Shown here one piece after another: positions 32,662-44,290 of a stretch of 64,000 nt of DNA. How positions within the stretch are numbered: the first letter of the stretch is position 1; every line of letters begins with the position of its first letter. Source of the stretch: Guillardia theta CCMP2712 (Eukaryota > Cryptophyceae > Pyrenomonadales > Geminigeraceae); NCBI RefSeq assembly GCF_000315625.1, contig NW_005434656.1:51001-115000 (forward strand), in the 5' to 3' direction. Made by a program: the position numbers and the translations under genes. The notes under the pieces are model-generated. The model saw only the letters and a list, made by a program, of their open reading frames with translations, ran no database searches and had not been told where the DNA came from.

Positions 32662-34488
32662 AGCAAGCAGGCAGCATCAACATCCTCCTCTTCCTTCTCA
32701 TCATCATCATCAGCAGCAGCAGCAGCAATGAAAACAGTAATGACAACAACAACAAAATCAGCACCACCAGCAGCAGCGACAACAACAGTAGCAGCAGCAG
32801 CATCAACAGCAACTATGCTTTCATCTCCATCATCCACAGTCTCCTCTCACCCTCGACTCGATCTTGAAAGGTATGGCTCGACAGACTCGATCTTGTCGAT
32901 GCCCTCCTTCCACATGAAGGGATGTTTCCACATTTTCAAGTAGCCGAACGACGGACAGATGCTCGCTGAGGGGTACGGATCTAGCAGCTCCCAGTCTCGA
33001 CACGCACTGGTGCAGAGAACGACTCCATGCAAAGCCTTGGCTTCATCGGAAGAGCAGATGCTTTTCATCTGCTTCTCCAACTCCATGAATGACACTTCGC
33101 CGATTTCCGTTCTCTGCCAGCACACACTCAAGAGCAGCGGGTGCCTTCCGCGGTACCTCGCAGTTGATTTTGATCAGCAGACTCTTTGCCATGGCGGAGG
33201 TGGTGTCTAGGGAGACCACCTCCTCAGCCTCTGAGAAGAACTTCGAGAGGATCCTGGGATACTCAAAGTCCTCGTCTCCGATCTTGAAACTCGTCTTGAT
33301 CATCTGCTGGCATTGCTCGTTGTCAAAGTTGAGATCCCATAACAAGGAAAGACGCTCATATCTGGCCGGGAATGATTTCTCATTTATCTGTATAGCCTGA
33401 TGAGCAACAAAAGTCACAGGATGATAACAACAATAACAACATCAACAACAACAACGTCGTCGTCGTCGTCATCATCATCATCATCATCAACATCCACATC
33501 CACAACAACAACATCCACAACAACAACATCAACAACAACATCCACAACAACAACAGCAACAGCAAAAGCAACAACATCCACAACAACATCAACAAGACAA
33601 TCCTCTTCTCCCTTCGTATCCAGCTTCATCACACATTCAATGGTGATGAATGTGGCCAATATATTTAACCTACTTTTGAAAGCAATTTGAAGGCAGCCAC
33701 GTAATCCTTTTCATCCTTCACAAGTTTGCGAGCACTCAGAACCAGGTTCTTTACTCCCATGACTTCGGATCTTGCGTCACTGTTTCCAAGCAAATCACTG
33801 CCATCGCCTCCTCCCTTCAGGGACCTGCACTGCAGCAAACCCAGCCCACGTGTCTTGATGTAGTGAGGAGACCAAATCTCACTGCAGCTCTTACACTTGC
33901 TGACCCCTTTGCATTCAAACAGCTGCTTCACCAGCAGCAGCGCACTGAAACAGCTATTCCTGAGCCTTCCCGCTCAGGTAACCCCGTCAACTCCCCACTC
34001 GATCGAATGATACCTGACAAACACCATGTGCAGACGGTTTGGAGCGAAAACACGTTCCAACAAAACACGGCACCTGTTGAGAGCCAGATCAAAAAGTCGA
34101 CATTCCAAAGCAGACCCAAAGCACCACAGTCACACCGGATTGTCCTGGGCCTCCTGTTTGTCCTTCCTCTGCTCGTCGTTCTTCGTCCTCGTTCACTTTG
34201 AGGGAAATCTGTGGAGGCTATTTCCCCTCGGTAGGTTCGTCCGCGGCTCGCAGTTTTTTAATGCCGGTTCACAATTTTTTATGTGCAGTCTACAGTTTGT
34301 TTTCTGTGAGAACTATAAAGCTGACGGGCCATCAGTCCAAGTCTCGAAATCTTTGCGGGAGCTGAAACTGATTTGAAAATGAGACCGCAGCACCTTTTGT
34401 GCGCTGACACTGCATCTGCCGCAATCTTGGCTGTAGGGGGATGTAGGGGGGAAGAATTCCCCTCGGTAGGTTCGTCCGCGGCTCGCAA
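31394..34488 (-). CDS. Array gene copy 3, 5'-truncated
   Basis: Third copy of the same minus-strand gene. All exons from the NPVCRVLLERVF region (about 34090) to the stop at 31394 are present and intact. The unit is cut at about 34510, so the exons encoding MENVYTPS and LNEDVFLGDSPTARKR are missing. Unless a new promoter and start exon lie in the GC-rich sequence to the right, this copy is probably not expressed as a full protein. Confidence 0.5.
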
Positions 34489-34510
34489 TTTTTTAATGCC
34501 GTTTCACAAT

Positions 34511-35096
34511 TTAACTATAAAGCTGACGGGGGCGGGGGGCGGGCACTGTGTCCGTGACGCTGATCGGATGGCGTGACGCCCGGCCAGTACTTGTGTGACT
34601 GAGGCTTTCGGAGGGGCCTCTACGGGGCACTGATGGAGTTGACGCGACGGTGCCAGTGATTGGTGACCACTGCCGCCGGGTGTCTGAGTCCGCCGGAGCC
34701 CGCGGCCCGGGCCTCGGATCCGGGCCGGCGCCGGCGCCGGCACTGTTGGGCCCGACGGTTGCCAGTTGGACCTGGCCCAGTCACTCAGGGCCAACCCGGG
34801 CCCCCCGCAGTGCCGCAGTGCCGCCCGCTGCGGCCCGGGCCGCGGGGGGCCCTGGGGCCCGCCGCCGGCTCAGGGTCCGCCAGGTCCGCCGACCCTCAGG
34901 CTGGCACTGCCGCTGAATGCGGCGGCGGCCCGGCGCGGCCGGGGCTCCGGCCCGATTGCCCGAGTCCGGCACTAGCCTCGGCTGGGTGAAGTTCACGGTA
35001 CGAAAGAGTCCGATCCTGGGGTTCCGATTATACATAATTATGCATAATATAATATATAATCGATAGCATTAGGCGTCACATGACTTCATTATGATC
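34511..35096. other. GC-rich island then A/T-rich stretch at the array's right edge
   Basis: Starts with an 18-bp word, AACTATAAAGCTGACGGG (34513-34530), that also lies inside unit 3 at 34311-34328. Then come about 460 bp of very GC-rich DNA (GGGCCGGCGCCGGCGCCGG near 34721) and, from about 35030, a sharp switch to A/T-rich sequence. No credible gene. Confidence 0.65.
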
Positions 35097-35440
35097 AAAT
35101 TATATACAAATCTATATAAGTGTCCACGTGATGGGAGGGTGGGGTTTTGATGACCAAAGGAGGGTAGGGGGTGCTGCGGGTTCTGAAAATGTTATGAAGG
35201 AGGGGTATCTTGAGACTATCCTGGAGGGGTCAGTGTTTAGCACATGAGGTGCATTTGCTGAGGGTGGGGTAGTCCGAGGTATGTCAGACCAGAACCATGA
35301 GCGGGTACCCCCACCGAGATACAGATGGTTACCGAGGACCCCTCAATTATCCCTTATCCACCCCTCTTATGTACATTGAAACCGGTCTGCTGGAATGGAT
35401 TACCCCTCGTTTTCACCTTCCCACCCCACCCCGCCATAGT
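35097..35440. repeat. Spacer with polar GGGTGGGG / TACCCC patch
   Basis: A G-rich half (GGGAGGGTGGGG, GGAGGGTAGGGGG, about 35120-35290) is followed by a C-rich half with TACCCC and CCACCCC words (about 35305-35440), the same order as at 5580-5850. No coding signal. Confidence 0.55.
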
Positions 35441-35598
35441 TCCTTCCCGCCTGTCAATGCATCCGCCGCGGTTGCCGCTGCTTGAGGGCAGAGGAAGAAG
35501 GGGAGGGCAGTGGAGGAGGAGAGAGGAATGCGAGGAGAAGGATGATGGGAAATGATGGAGATCGATCGGAAGACGAAGAAGATGTATGAAAAGACTCA

Positions 35599-37157
35599 AT
35601 GACGGTTCCAGATGAACGAAGGAGACGGGTTGGAATTCTAACCGTTCCAAGGGGCTTGCGGCAGACCACTGATCCCTTATCAAAGGAGAACAAGCTGCAC
35701 CAGCAGCAACAAGTCGTGAGCCAAATGAAAATAGACGGTTCTCTTCTGAAGGAGGAGCTCCTAGAGGAACCTAGTACCGCTAGCTTCAGCCAAAGCAGAA
35801 ATCAAATGGAACTGGCAAGGCCATTTGGCTGTTTGTGTTGATTGGGGGGATACGAAGAGACGAGGATGAAAGAAAATTTGAAGAGACACTAGAATGCAAT
35901 ATGAGTGCCCCAATGAGACCATTGGGAGAGTTCGATCCTCCAGGTGTATGCATGTAAGGATAGTAGCCAAGGACAAATGTGGTGATGATGGAGAAGCTCT
36001 CGCGCGTTTGAAGACTTGACCTTGCATGCTTGGAGTAGGACAATGTATTTATGATTCAAAGGTTCCACTGATGGACTAAGTGCTGAGCTCAAAAGCAGAA
36101 GTTTTTTTTGGTTAAGTCTTGCGAATTAGCAAGTCTGGGAATGAACCAGGAACATAATCACATCAAAGCATACACCTTTAAGGGAGGAGACAAACCATTT
36201 TATTATGTATACTCTAGACTGTCGATGGGCAATGATGCCATACTGTCTTGTACGAGTGGCCCTGTGATTCATGGTAGTGACCAACGGGTTTGGATCGTAG
36301 TTTCACGACATTCGAAGCGGCTTCAAAATAGGATTTCCTGACATTTTATCACGTAGGAGAATCTTCTTAAACCAATTGGACAACTTTGGAGTGCTGTGAT
36401 ATGCTTGAATAGCTTGTGACCCTTAGGATCAGAAATGACGAGCAGCTGGTGAGAGCACTGAATTTCTTGGAAGGTTTGTCTGACCCTTTTGTCACCAGCA
36501 GGTGAAATTCAAATGAGTTGGATCGTATTTTTCCTCTCTGACTGAGAAGGCAACTAGCTTTGGAGAAGGTAAGCACATTGTCACTTTGTTTGATTCAGCG
36601 AGAGCTCTTGACTGTCAACGTCAGAATGTCGGGCAAGGACGATGTTGATGAGACTTTCTCGATAGTAGCCGGGGCATCGTCTCGGCACCCAGAGCAAGCA
36701 GGTGGTCTCTTCTCACTCGTTGTGCTCTATAGTGAAAGCCATGTTGCATCAGCCGCTGATAGGAGCTCCGAGAACGTTACGGGGTCGGAAGCAAACCAAG
36801 CAACAAGGGACCAATTTGTACAGAAGTTGTTTAAGATTGATCCAAAGGATTATCAGAATTTTTCTACCGAAAAGAAGATAAGATTGGTACGTGAAATGAT
36901 ATGATTGTTTGACTTCTGATGTTTGGTTATCTCTCAAGGCATGGCTGGCTGGCTCCATTGCTTACATCCAAACTCTTCAAGAAGAGCAAGGAGGCAGCAT
37001 CGATGGACGGATGATGCCCTGCTCACTTCCTTTCTTCACACGACCAGGAGCAGAACCGGTTCTGCACGCAGGGGAGGGAATGGCTCGTGAAGGGGAAGCG
37101 GGAGCAAGGGGGGCGGAAAGAGGGGCTGAAGAACATTCGGAGAAGGAGAAAGATTGA
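35599..37157 (+). CDS. Multi-exon protein, unknown family
   Basis: A plausible 5' exon set starts at MTVPDERRRRVGILTVPRGL (ATG 35599), but its link to the rest is unproven. The better-supported part begins near 36420: NDEQLVRALNFLEGLSDPFV, a 45-50-nt intron, RRQLALEK, a 31-nt intron, RELLTVNVRMSGKDDVDETF, then DRSSENVTGSEANQATRDQF and LFKIDPKDYQNFSTEKKIRL. A GTACGT intron joins in phase to AWLAGSIAYIQTLQEEQGGS at 36939. The end has a basic/acidic tail, ERGAEEHSEKEKD, with stop at 37157. I do not recognise a domain. A second open frame (KGKREQGGRKEGLKNIRRRR) overlaps the tail and could be the real C-terminus if splicing differs. Confidence 0.45.
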
Positions 37158-37815
37158 ACTTCGCACAGTGCAGAACTTCATGCTTGGGTTATTTTCATCC
37201 TGCAAAGTCTTGCGGCGCAAGATCAGAACAGGCGCCTCCAGTCTGCTTCCGTCCCGGACGTCTGCAAGCCTGTCTTCCTCGCCTGCACTCCACCTGAGTA
37301 ACACACGAGCTCTTGGTCTGGATCAGTACGAGCTTGCATGTGCAGGACGGTCTTTCCTCCTTCGCCCTCGTCTGATCCCGCTGACTCTCAGGGATTGAAA
37401 TGCTGGCAGCTAAGGCTTGCGCTAAGCTTGTAATTTAAACCGCCTGGAGGCTCCGCGTTTGATGATTGAGTTTTAATATTCAAATCCGTCATAAAAAATT
37501 GAAAAAAATAATCCTCCGACTTCATCGCACATTGAAATACATTCGTACAAGAGTTGCTGCTTTGCCCCTTTCTTCCTGCTGCTGCCTCCTCCTTCCATGC
37601 CCACAGCCTTTCTAGCAACCTGCTCTCCCTACCCTGCTGTCCTTCATTCCCCATCTGCCATTCAGTATTTTCTCCGCCCGAAAGCGTCGTACTGCTTATT
37701 TCCCCCTCCTCCCTGTCGCAGCGTCAGCCGAGAAGGAGCAGCAGCAAGAGACTCGCCTGGTTCCGCGAGAGGAAGTTATGACCGAACCCCATGATCCCTG
37801 TCCTCTCGTCAGCCT
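37158..37815. other. Spacer between convergent genes, nothing recognised
   Basis: About 650 bp with short overlapping frames on both strands but no splice-consistent protein. It contains an A/T-rich stretch (about 37425-37545) and pyrimidine-rich sequence (about 37560-37720). It probably holds the 3' ends of the flanking genes, which point towards each other. Confidence 0.5.
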
Positions 37816-40361
37816 CTACCTGCACGAATGACTCTCCCTACCTGCTCCCGCGGCACTCGGGACTCCAAACTCCGCATTACGAAGCGCCCCAGGCATGGCA
37901 TTCAAGCCTGCTCCTGCTCCTGCCCCTGCTCCTGCCCCTGCCCCTGCGCTGCCCGTCTTACTGATGAGAGGCAGACCACCTCTGTTGCTGGCCAGAGCCC
38001 CCGATGGGTTCGCGAGGTTCAGCCCGAGTCGCGAGTTGACGTTCTTGCCGACGTTTGACGAGACGTTGGGCATCAACCCGAAGTCACTGGAGCTCAAGTT
38101 ACGAGAGGAGGAGAAAGGCGCAGGCCGAGCACCTTCGATGCACGTGCATGCCAGCCGGGTTGTTGAACAGCCCCTTGGAGGCTCCAACTCCGAAACCATC
38201 ATTCTTGGACAGGCTCGAGATCCCGTTCTGATCTTGTCTCGAAGGCATGGAGCCAAAGACGTGATCTTGTTTCGGCGCAATAGAGCCGAAGGCGCTGTCC
38301 ACTTTAGAGATACCGAAGCCCAAGTTGTCGAGAGGTTTGCTTCCGAAGTGACTTTTCGCTTCTCCCACTCCCATCTCTGGCATGCCGAAATGCATCTTCG
38401 CAATGCTCGAGTCCGCGCCTGCGCAATCAATTCAACCTCGTCGTAAGATCCATGAGCTATCATCTTTGCTAGTTGAACGAGGACGAGGCCGAAGGAGAGG
38501 AGATAGAAAAGGATCGGAGGGGAGGGGGAGAGGGAAGAATAGAGCGAGAGGACAGAGATATCTGGTTTCCCGCACCTTCAGCTGGGTTGATCCCGGGCAT
38601 GTAGCGCGCGGATCGAATCTTCGACCCTGTCTGATTGAGACTCCCTGATGACGCCAAATCTCCCGACATGTCGGACGAGACGCCAGAGCTCGTTCCATTC
38701 TTGACAGACGCCGAGTCCTTGTCCTTGGTCCTCTTGGACTCGTAGTTCCCATACGTGTTCGCTCCTTGCCCACCCACTCGCACCTGCAAACTTCATCATA
38801 CGCCATCACCTCTCCACCTTCATCTCATCACATCCGTATGCGGAGCTAGATTCGAATGAATCCCTCTACTCGTCGCTGGCTCAGTCGCCTGCTCCGCAAC
38901 ATTGGGCGTCCTGGCACTGACTTGCTCTGTGGAGGAGGTCTGTTGGCTGGACATGTTCTTCATGGAGAGGGTCAGCCGGGAGAAAGGAGCGAGCGAGCAG
39001 CAGGCACCTGGAAGTAGGCATACTGCAGACACGCAGTCGCGTTCGGTCGCTTCGAGGGATCCCACAGGAGAGTGTCTCTGATGAGGTCGATGCCTTCCTT
39101 GGAAGCCGTGGGCATGAGACGAGCGAAGTCAACCGACACGTACTGCACAGAGACATCTTGCCATCAGCAACGGAGAGCAGGACATGAAACGCGTCACCTG
39201 CGGGAACTTGAATCTCATACTCGCTGCAAGCTTCAGCCCATCGGCGTAGGTTTCCTTGGAAGGGGTTCCAAGTACCGAGCAGATCTTGTTGATGGTGTCT
39301 GTTTCGCTGCTGCCAGGAAACAAGGGTCGGAGCATGTAGAGCTCTGCGAGGACAGCGATGAGTCGCTCGTTAGCCCCCTCTCGAGATTCACCCGTCATAA
39401 TGCAGCCCATGGCCCACAGGTCAACAGGGTAGTTGTATGAAGTTGACTGCAAGAGAACCTCTGGCGCTCGGTACCAGCGAGTGGAAACATACTCCGTGAA
39501 GGGAGGACGCGAGCGAATCTCTCTTGCCAACCCAAAGTCACAAATCTTTGCAAGGTCGCCCGTGATCATGATGTTTTCCGGTTTCATGTCACGATGGAAG
39601 AAGCCTTGTTTATGCATAAACGCGAGTCCCTGGCACATAGAGTGAGGTGGAGGGCTCAATGAAAACAAGGCAGATACCTGAAAGACTTGATACGAATAGT
39701 TTCTCACTGTTGATTCTGGGAAAGGCTTTGTACGATCCTGTATCATGTCAGAACCACCATCAATCGCATTCTAACCTCGCAAATCCCACCTTCATACATT
39801 CATACCTGAACCAAAATAAAACAAAAAGAATGAAGAAGTCAGTTCCATTTTGCAAGACAAGAACCTCCATCACATCAAAGAATTCGTAACATCGATCACA
39901 TACATGTTCTTCTCCATGAATTCAAAGATAAGGTGCAGATAGTCGTTCTCTCGGATAACTTCTTTGAGCTTGATGATGTTAGGATGCCTCAGCTTTCGCA
40001 GCGACTGACCAGAAGAAACCATCAATCGCCGTCATTGAGATGAAAGACTTCAAAGCACACCTTCACTTCTCTGAGAGACATGCATTCATCCCACGAATAA
40101 TACTTCCGCTTCATCCTTTTGATAGCCATCTGGGCAATCAGACATCACACTTTCAGATAGCCAACATCGCTCAGAGTTGACCTTCTCTCCTGTCTGCTTG
40201 TTGGTTGCAAGAATCACTTCGCCATACGTTCCGTCTCCCACCCGCTTCAAGATGGTGTAGCGATCCACTGCGAACGAAGTTAAGGGACAACAACGGCAAA
40301 TGAGGTACGACTAGTATCTAGGGAGCATGCTGGTGTTAAAGCGAACGCTTCTGCACTTACT
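37816..40361 (-). CDS. MAK/ICK/RCK-family ciliary protein kinase
   Basis: Ser/Thr kinase of the RCK group (MAK, ICK, Chlamydomonas LF4), which limits cilium length in other organisms. Exons give [40 protein letters not shown] (ATP-site Lys), [20 protein letters not shown], the catalytic loop [20 protein letters not shown], the activation TEY in [20 protein letters not shown], and [20 protein letters not shown]. After the kinase domain comes a Ser/Gly-rich tail with ARYMPGINP, a motif typical of this family, FG-type repeats ([20 protein letters not shown]) and a Gly-Ala run coded near 37910. A 40-nt intron joins MHVH to [17 protein letters not shown]; stop at 37816. The start codon seems split by an intron: A at 40361 and TG at 40267-40266. 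Alternatively, the frame upstream could add an N-terminal extension. Confidence 0.88.
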
Positions 40362-41674
40362 TGCTGAAAAGACGATGGAACAAGTGGCCAAGAAGCCACT
40401 GGAAAACCTTCCGCGACGCTCAAGACGAGAACCTGAGGGGCAACGTATCAATGGTACATGATGGGTCGTCGTGAAATGCAGCATCAAACAACGATCAACC
40501 ACACAGCCAAACAACCGGAGATCAGCTCGCATCTCATTTGAAAACGTACACATCCTTCTTGCTCAATACTGTATCGTCATATCTAACTGCTGACTCTCCA
40601 TTCTCGTTTCGCTTTTCCTTTAACGTTACCAACTAGCAACCTGTGAGTTGCTGTTTGGGTCGCATCGTCGCTGGTTCACTCAGGCGATCTCACTTGATCT
40701 CGTCTCATCTTGTCTGATCTCATAGTCTCTTGTTCACCATCCTCTTCCTCTTCGTTTCTTCCCGTCCTCTGCCTCCCCTCCATTGCCTTCTCCACAGGGC
40801 CTTGCATTGAAAACTTTCGAGCCCTCCAATACCCGGTCGATACCCCTCCTTCAACGTGCCCTACCCCTTTCTCAAATTTATCACCCCCTATAGACAGTCA
40901 AACTTAACCTTATCTCCTATGCAATCCTTGCCAAGAATACCACCCCCACCTATTGAAAAAAATAACCCCACCCACTCTTACAACCTTCGTACCCCTTGGA
41001 AACCCAAAGTACCCTCCCATCAGACCACAACTACCCCTAGTACCCTTTAAAAATAAAAGTGTTGTAAAGTAAAAATGCAGGTCATATTGTGCTTTTGAAA
41101 GGACTGCTGATGAATCTTAAAATAATTTAAAGTGTTGATATTTCAATGAAATATTTGAAATATTTAGTTAATATTTGAAAATTACAGAATATACAACAAA
41201 TATTAAAAGTATATTTCCGAATCATATTATCTTTACTGTAACAGAACAATATTCAACAAAAAAGGGATTTATTCCCCTCAATTTTCAATATGTGATGGAA
41301 AATATCCAAAGTTTAGGGCACTTCAAAACTTTTCCTTAAAATATTTTAATTTTTTTTGATTTATTAAATTTCAACGCATCGGTTTCAGTTACGATCGTTA
41401 CCAATATCAGTCAATCACCGTTACAAAACTGCAACACATATATATTTGTAACGTGCTTGTTGCAATGCATTCTATGGTGGGAGAGCAAAACTAGGGGCGA
41501 TGGGTTACACGATCAAACATCTCCAGTGAAGCATGCGTTAAGGTGAAAAATATCAAACGACATGGCTGATGAAGACACCTGTCATGACAAGAGACGCTGG
41601 AGAAAGAATAGTCCAGGGGCAAGCATTTGGAAAAATGTTGTTCGTGGAATTGCCGCAGGAGCTCAGAACATGGT
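40362..41674. other. 1.3-kb gene-free spacer with TACCCC patch and A/T-rich tract
   Basis: The first 450 bp are the likely promoter and 5' region of the kinase gene. About 40828-41050 is C-rich with TACCCC and ACCCCC words, and here there is no G-rich partner. About 41045-41460 is strongly A/T-rich (TTTAAAATAT-type words). No protein-like frame was found. Confidence 0.55.
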
Positions 41675-42943
41675 CTAGGCCATGGTAAGCCAGTCTCTCT
41701 CTGACTTGAGTTGGGCATCGAGCCTATCCTTCTCTGCCGCAAGCTGCTGATTCAATCTTTGCGCACTGGAAGACAATCAAACCCGTGGTACAACTTCGAA
41801 ACTGAAAACCTGTCCTGACGCAATTTTTCCAGTTGAGCTTCTAATCTTGCCTGACCATGGTAAAGTTATCACACGCGAAGTAAAGATTCGACATGGGGTC
41901 TTCCAGTCAGTCTCGAGGCACCTTGCTATCTGCACGTGATTTTTCAATCTTTTCTTGCAGTCTTCTCTTGGACTCGGCTCTCAGTTTCTCAAGCTCCTCG
42001 TCCTGGTGAGTCACGGGAGGGTCAGGTTGGAGGTAACTTGCATCAATAGCTCACGAGCTTTTGATTGTGCGACTGCCGGATGTCAGAGAGTGAGCGCTCC
42101 AACTTCGCGTCAAACTCCGCTCGAAGAACCCTGATCTGCAGCTCCAACTGTTTGCCCCACGTCATTGTTGTAGCATACAAGTACGGATTGAGCTCACACG
42201 CGACGACCCTTCTGCTCGGCTCCTTTCCACCTCTTCCTGCAACGCACGGTGATGTGAAGAATAGGTCAATGAGACATGATCAGGAACAACCTGTAGACGG
42301 TTGGAGTATTGGTTTCTTGATTGTTGAACCTTCTCTTCCAACTTTCTCGCTTCCATCTCAGCAGTCCTCCTTCAAAACCTCTCTCAGCACGACCAGCCAA
42401 AAGCTCTCGCCCTCGATGCATCACCGAATGGAACTCTTCAAGTCATTCTCATCCCCCAGGCTGTTTTGCCGTTGGGAGTACAGGCTCTGTATCTGCAGGA
42501 GGATCTCGCTCGTTTCTCCTCCCCTCACATACTTCACTTGGATATCTTTGTCCTGCACACCATGATGAGCAAGAACCGGTTTGTCAGCAGCATGTCACGG
42601 CGAGCATGCTGTTGCAACTTACGGTACTCACAGCACAGATAGAAGCGAGCTCTGCTGGTCCGCAACCCTGTAGAGGCCTCCTGTTGATCTCCAAGATTTC
42701 ATCTCCTGCTCTTATCTGCCACGTAAAAGACTCATTTAGACGCATTCAGCAGCTTTTCCAAGGGATTGGACCTGCCCCGAACGGTCTGCAAGACCCCCAG
42801 GAACAACGTTGTCCACAACATAGTTTCCGCTGCAGCAAGCAACGAACCACATCGTGAGCGACAGGGATCAGTCATATCATCACATTGTGTTACGTTTTCG
42901 GGCTCAATCGCAAGAGAAGACCGATACTCTTCTTATCCTGCAT
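41675..42943 (-). CDS. PDZ-domain plus coiled-coil protein
   Basis: The first clear exon (ATG 42943-42941, after a TTCCAG acceptor, so an upstream exon is possible) gives MQDKKSIGLLLRLSPKT with the GLGF-type carboxylate loop. A phase-2 intron leads to GNYVVDNVVPGGLADRSGQ, then IRAGDEILEINRRPLQGCGP. Together these form a standard PDZ domain. A further exon gives VKYVRGGETSEILLQIQSLY. The rest is coiled coil: EMEARKLEEKVQQSRNQYSN, ALQEEVERSRAEGSSRV, KQLELQIRVLRAEFDAKLER, DEELEKLRAESKRRLQEKIE and QRLNQQLAAEKDRLDAQLKS, ending at TAG 41675-41677. A scaffold role is likely (inference); ligands cannot be told from sequence. The next gene on the right runs the opposite way, starting 472 bp away. Confidence 0.75.
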
Positions 42944-43414
42944 CTGGAACAAGAAAAAAAGGATCAGAGTGTCAATTTCCCCGAGGACTCGTTGTCTTTT
43001 GACAATCGAAGGGAACGACGTAAACTGATAACAAGGGATGATTTTATTGGGCATTTCACGCATTTCATAGACTGAGCTGCATGATTGCCACAAAACTGAT
43101 CGATCCTCAAGCAGAGATAGGCTCTATCGCTCTCTGCCTTTCTATTCGCTCACGCGTTTCCCACCGAATGCTCAACGTTGGCCTCGTCTTGCTTCAAACG
43201 CTTCTCACTCACTCACCCTCTTCCTCTCTTCATCCACTCATCCTCAGCACTGCTCTCCTTGTTCGTCTCTGTCGTCCATCCCTGCCGCTCCTCTCGCACG
43301 ACCCACACCTTCCACCTTGCCGCCATTGCTGGTCAACCCCCCCCACGACCCCCCACCCCTCCCTTTCCCTTGGATTTAGTGAGAACAATCCCGCCACCGC
43401 CCTGTGCTCCGACA
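42944..43414. promoter_or_regulatory. Divergent intergenic region
   Basis: Lies between the PDZ gene (minus) and the phosphohistidine phosphatase gene (plus) and probably carries both promoters, plus any 5' exon of the PDZ gene. It is pyrimidine-rich on the plus strand, especially 43200-43380 (CCCCCCCACGACCCCCCACC near 43340). No defined motif was assigned. Confidence 0.4.
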
Positions 43415-44290
43415 ATGGCGCAAGTACCTTTGGCGGAGATCGACGAGGACGGGAGTAAGAAGGCGGAGGCTGGTGGATGTGATGGGAGAGCAGAGACTCT
43501 CTCGTGTTGGCTACTCGAGCTGCATGAAGAAGGTTGAGATGGGGATGGAGAGCGTGCAGAGAACGCGATGAGATCAGGATCAGGAAGAGCAGCAGGATCA
43601 GTGGGGGGGGAGGTAAGGATCAGGATGAGGATGAGGATGAGGACGGAGATGAGGGTTCGCTGCACGAGATAGCTTCAACTTGATTCATAACTTTCAAATC
43701 CATGGGAATGATCGGGTTTGTTGTAGCCTTCAAGTATGTTTTGATCGACTGCAAGAATCAGGATCAGTCGTTCACAATCGTTCGCGGGTATGCATGGGTA
43801 GCCCTACCGGCCGCTTGTTCCCATTGTGTGAGTCTTCTTGGCAGGCTGAATACCATGACGACATCTATCAGGACGTGCACGCAAAGCTGAAGCAATCTGT
43901 TAGTTATGCTTGTGACGTCACCCGCTCGGGCTCCTGACCTCCATGGCAGGGGAAAATCACAGAATCCGAGTGTGTTGGGGGTGAGCAGAGGATGATAGGG
44001 ATGGTGGGAGAAGATCATGGCCGATGACAATGGCGATGCCAGGAGGAAGAATACAACATGACGCGTCTTCGAAGCATCTCAAGGTCTACGGTTACTCGCA
44101 AGGTGAGGAGGAACGAGCGGAGCAGGTCGGTGATGAAGATCTTCAGCATATGGACGCGCAGATCATGCCAAGTCAGTGGAGCTTCTTCGAGCAAGGTGAT
44201 CCCTGGGATGTTGTTGATGCTCGTCCGACCTCCTGCATTGTCGTCAGATATCCCGACTATGAAATTACTTGGAGTAATGATGGGTACTGA
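43415..44290 (+). CDS. PHPT1: Phosphohistidine phosphatase, PHPT1/Janus family
   Basis: Removes phosphate from histidine in proteins; a small soluble enzyme in animals. Seven exons: 43415-43454, 43727-43797, 43845-43898, 43950-43980, 44043-44102, 44147-44195 and 44248-44290. They sum to 348 nt, exactly 115 residues plus TGA, with all phases matching. The product reads MAQVPLAEIDEDGTFKYVLI, then FTIVRGYAWAEYHDDIYQDV with the catalytic His (codon 43854-43856), then ECVGGGRIQHDASSKHLKVY, GYSQAYGRADHAKSVELLRA and the family's C-terminal YPDYEITWSNDGY. Its length is close to animal PHPT1 (about 125 residues). Except for the first (272 nt), introns are 44-62 nt, remarkable for so small a gene. Confidence 0.95.

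Larger units (their letters stand above)
23414..34510. repeat. Tandem array of ~3.75-3.9-kb units (three nearly complete copies)
   Basis: Corresponding landmarks recur at 24341, 28255 and 32001 (offsets 3,914 and 3,746 bp), and everything between is repeated with high identity. The left edge starts mid-unit at 23414 (equivalent to 27328 and 31074). The right edge breaks off at about 34510 inside the second 75-bp direct repeat, so about 320 bp of the unit is missing at the ends. Length differences sit mainly in two triplet-repeat introns: about 25716-26170 in unit 1 is some 200 bp longer than the equivalents at 29672-29916 and 33418-33665. Both flanks are GC-rich islands. Each unit carries one copy of an unknown minus-strand gene. 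Confidence 0.93.

Noticed and set aside
35297-35485. Plus-strand ORF MSGYPHRDTDGYRGPLNYPL
   Set aside because: Lies in the TACCCC spacer; the same composition occurs in other gene-free patches.
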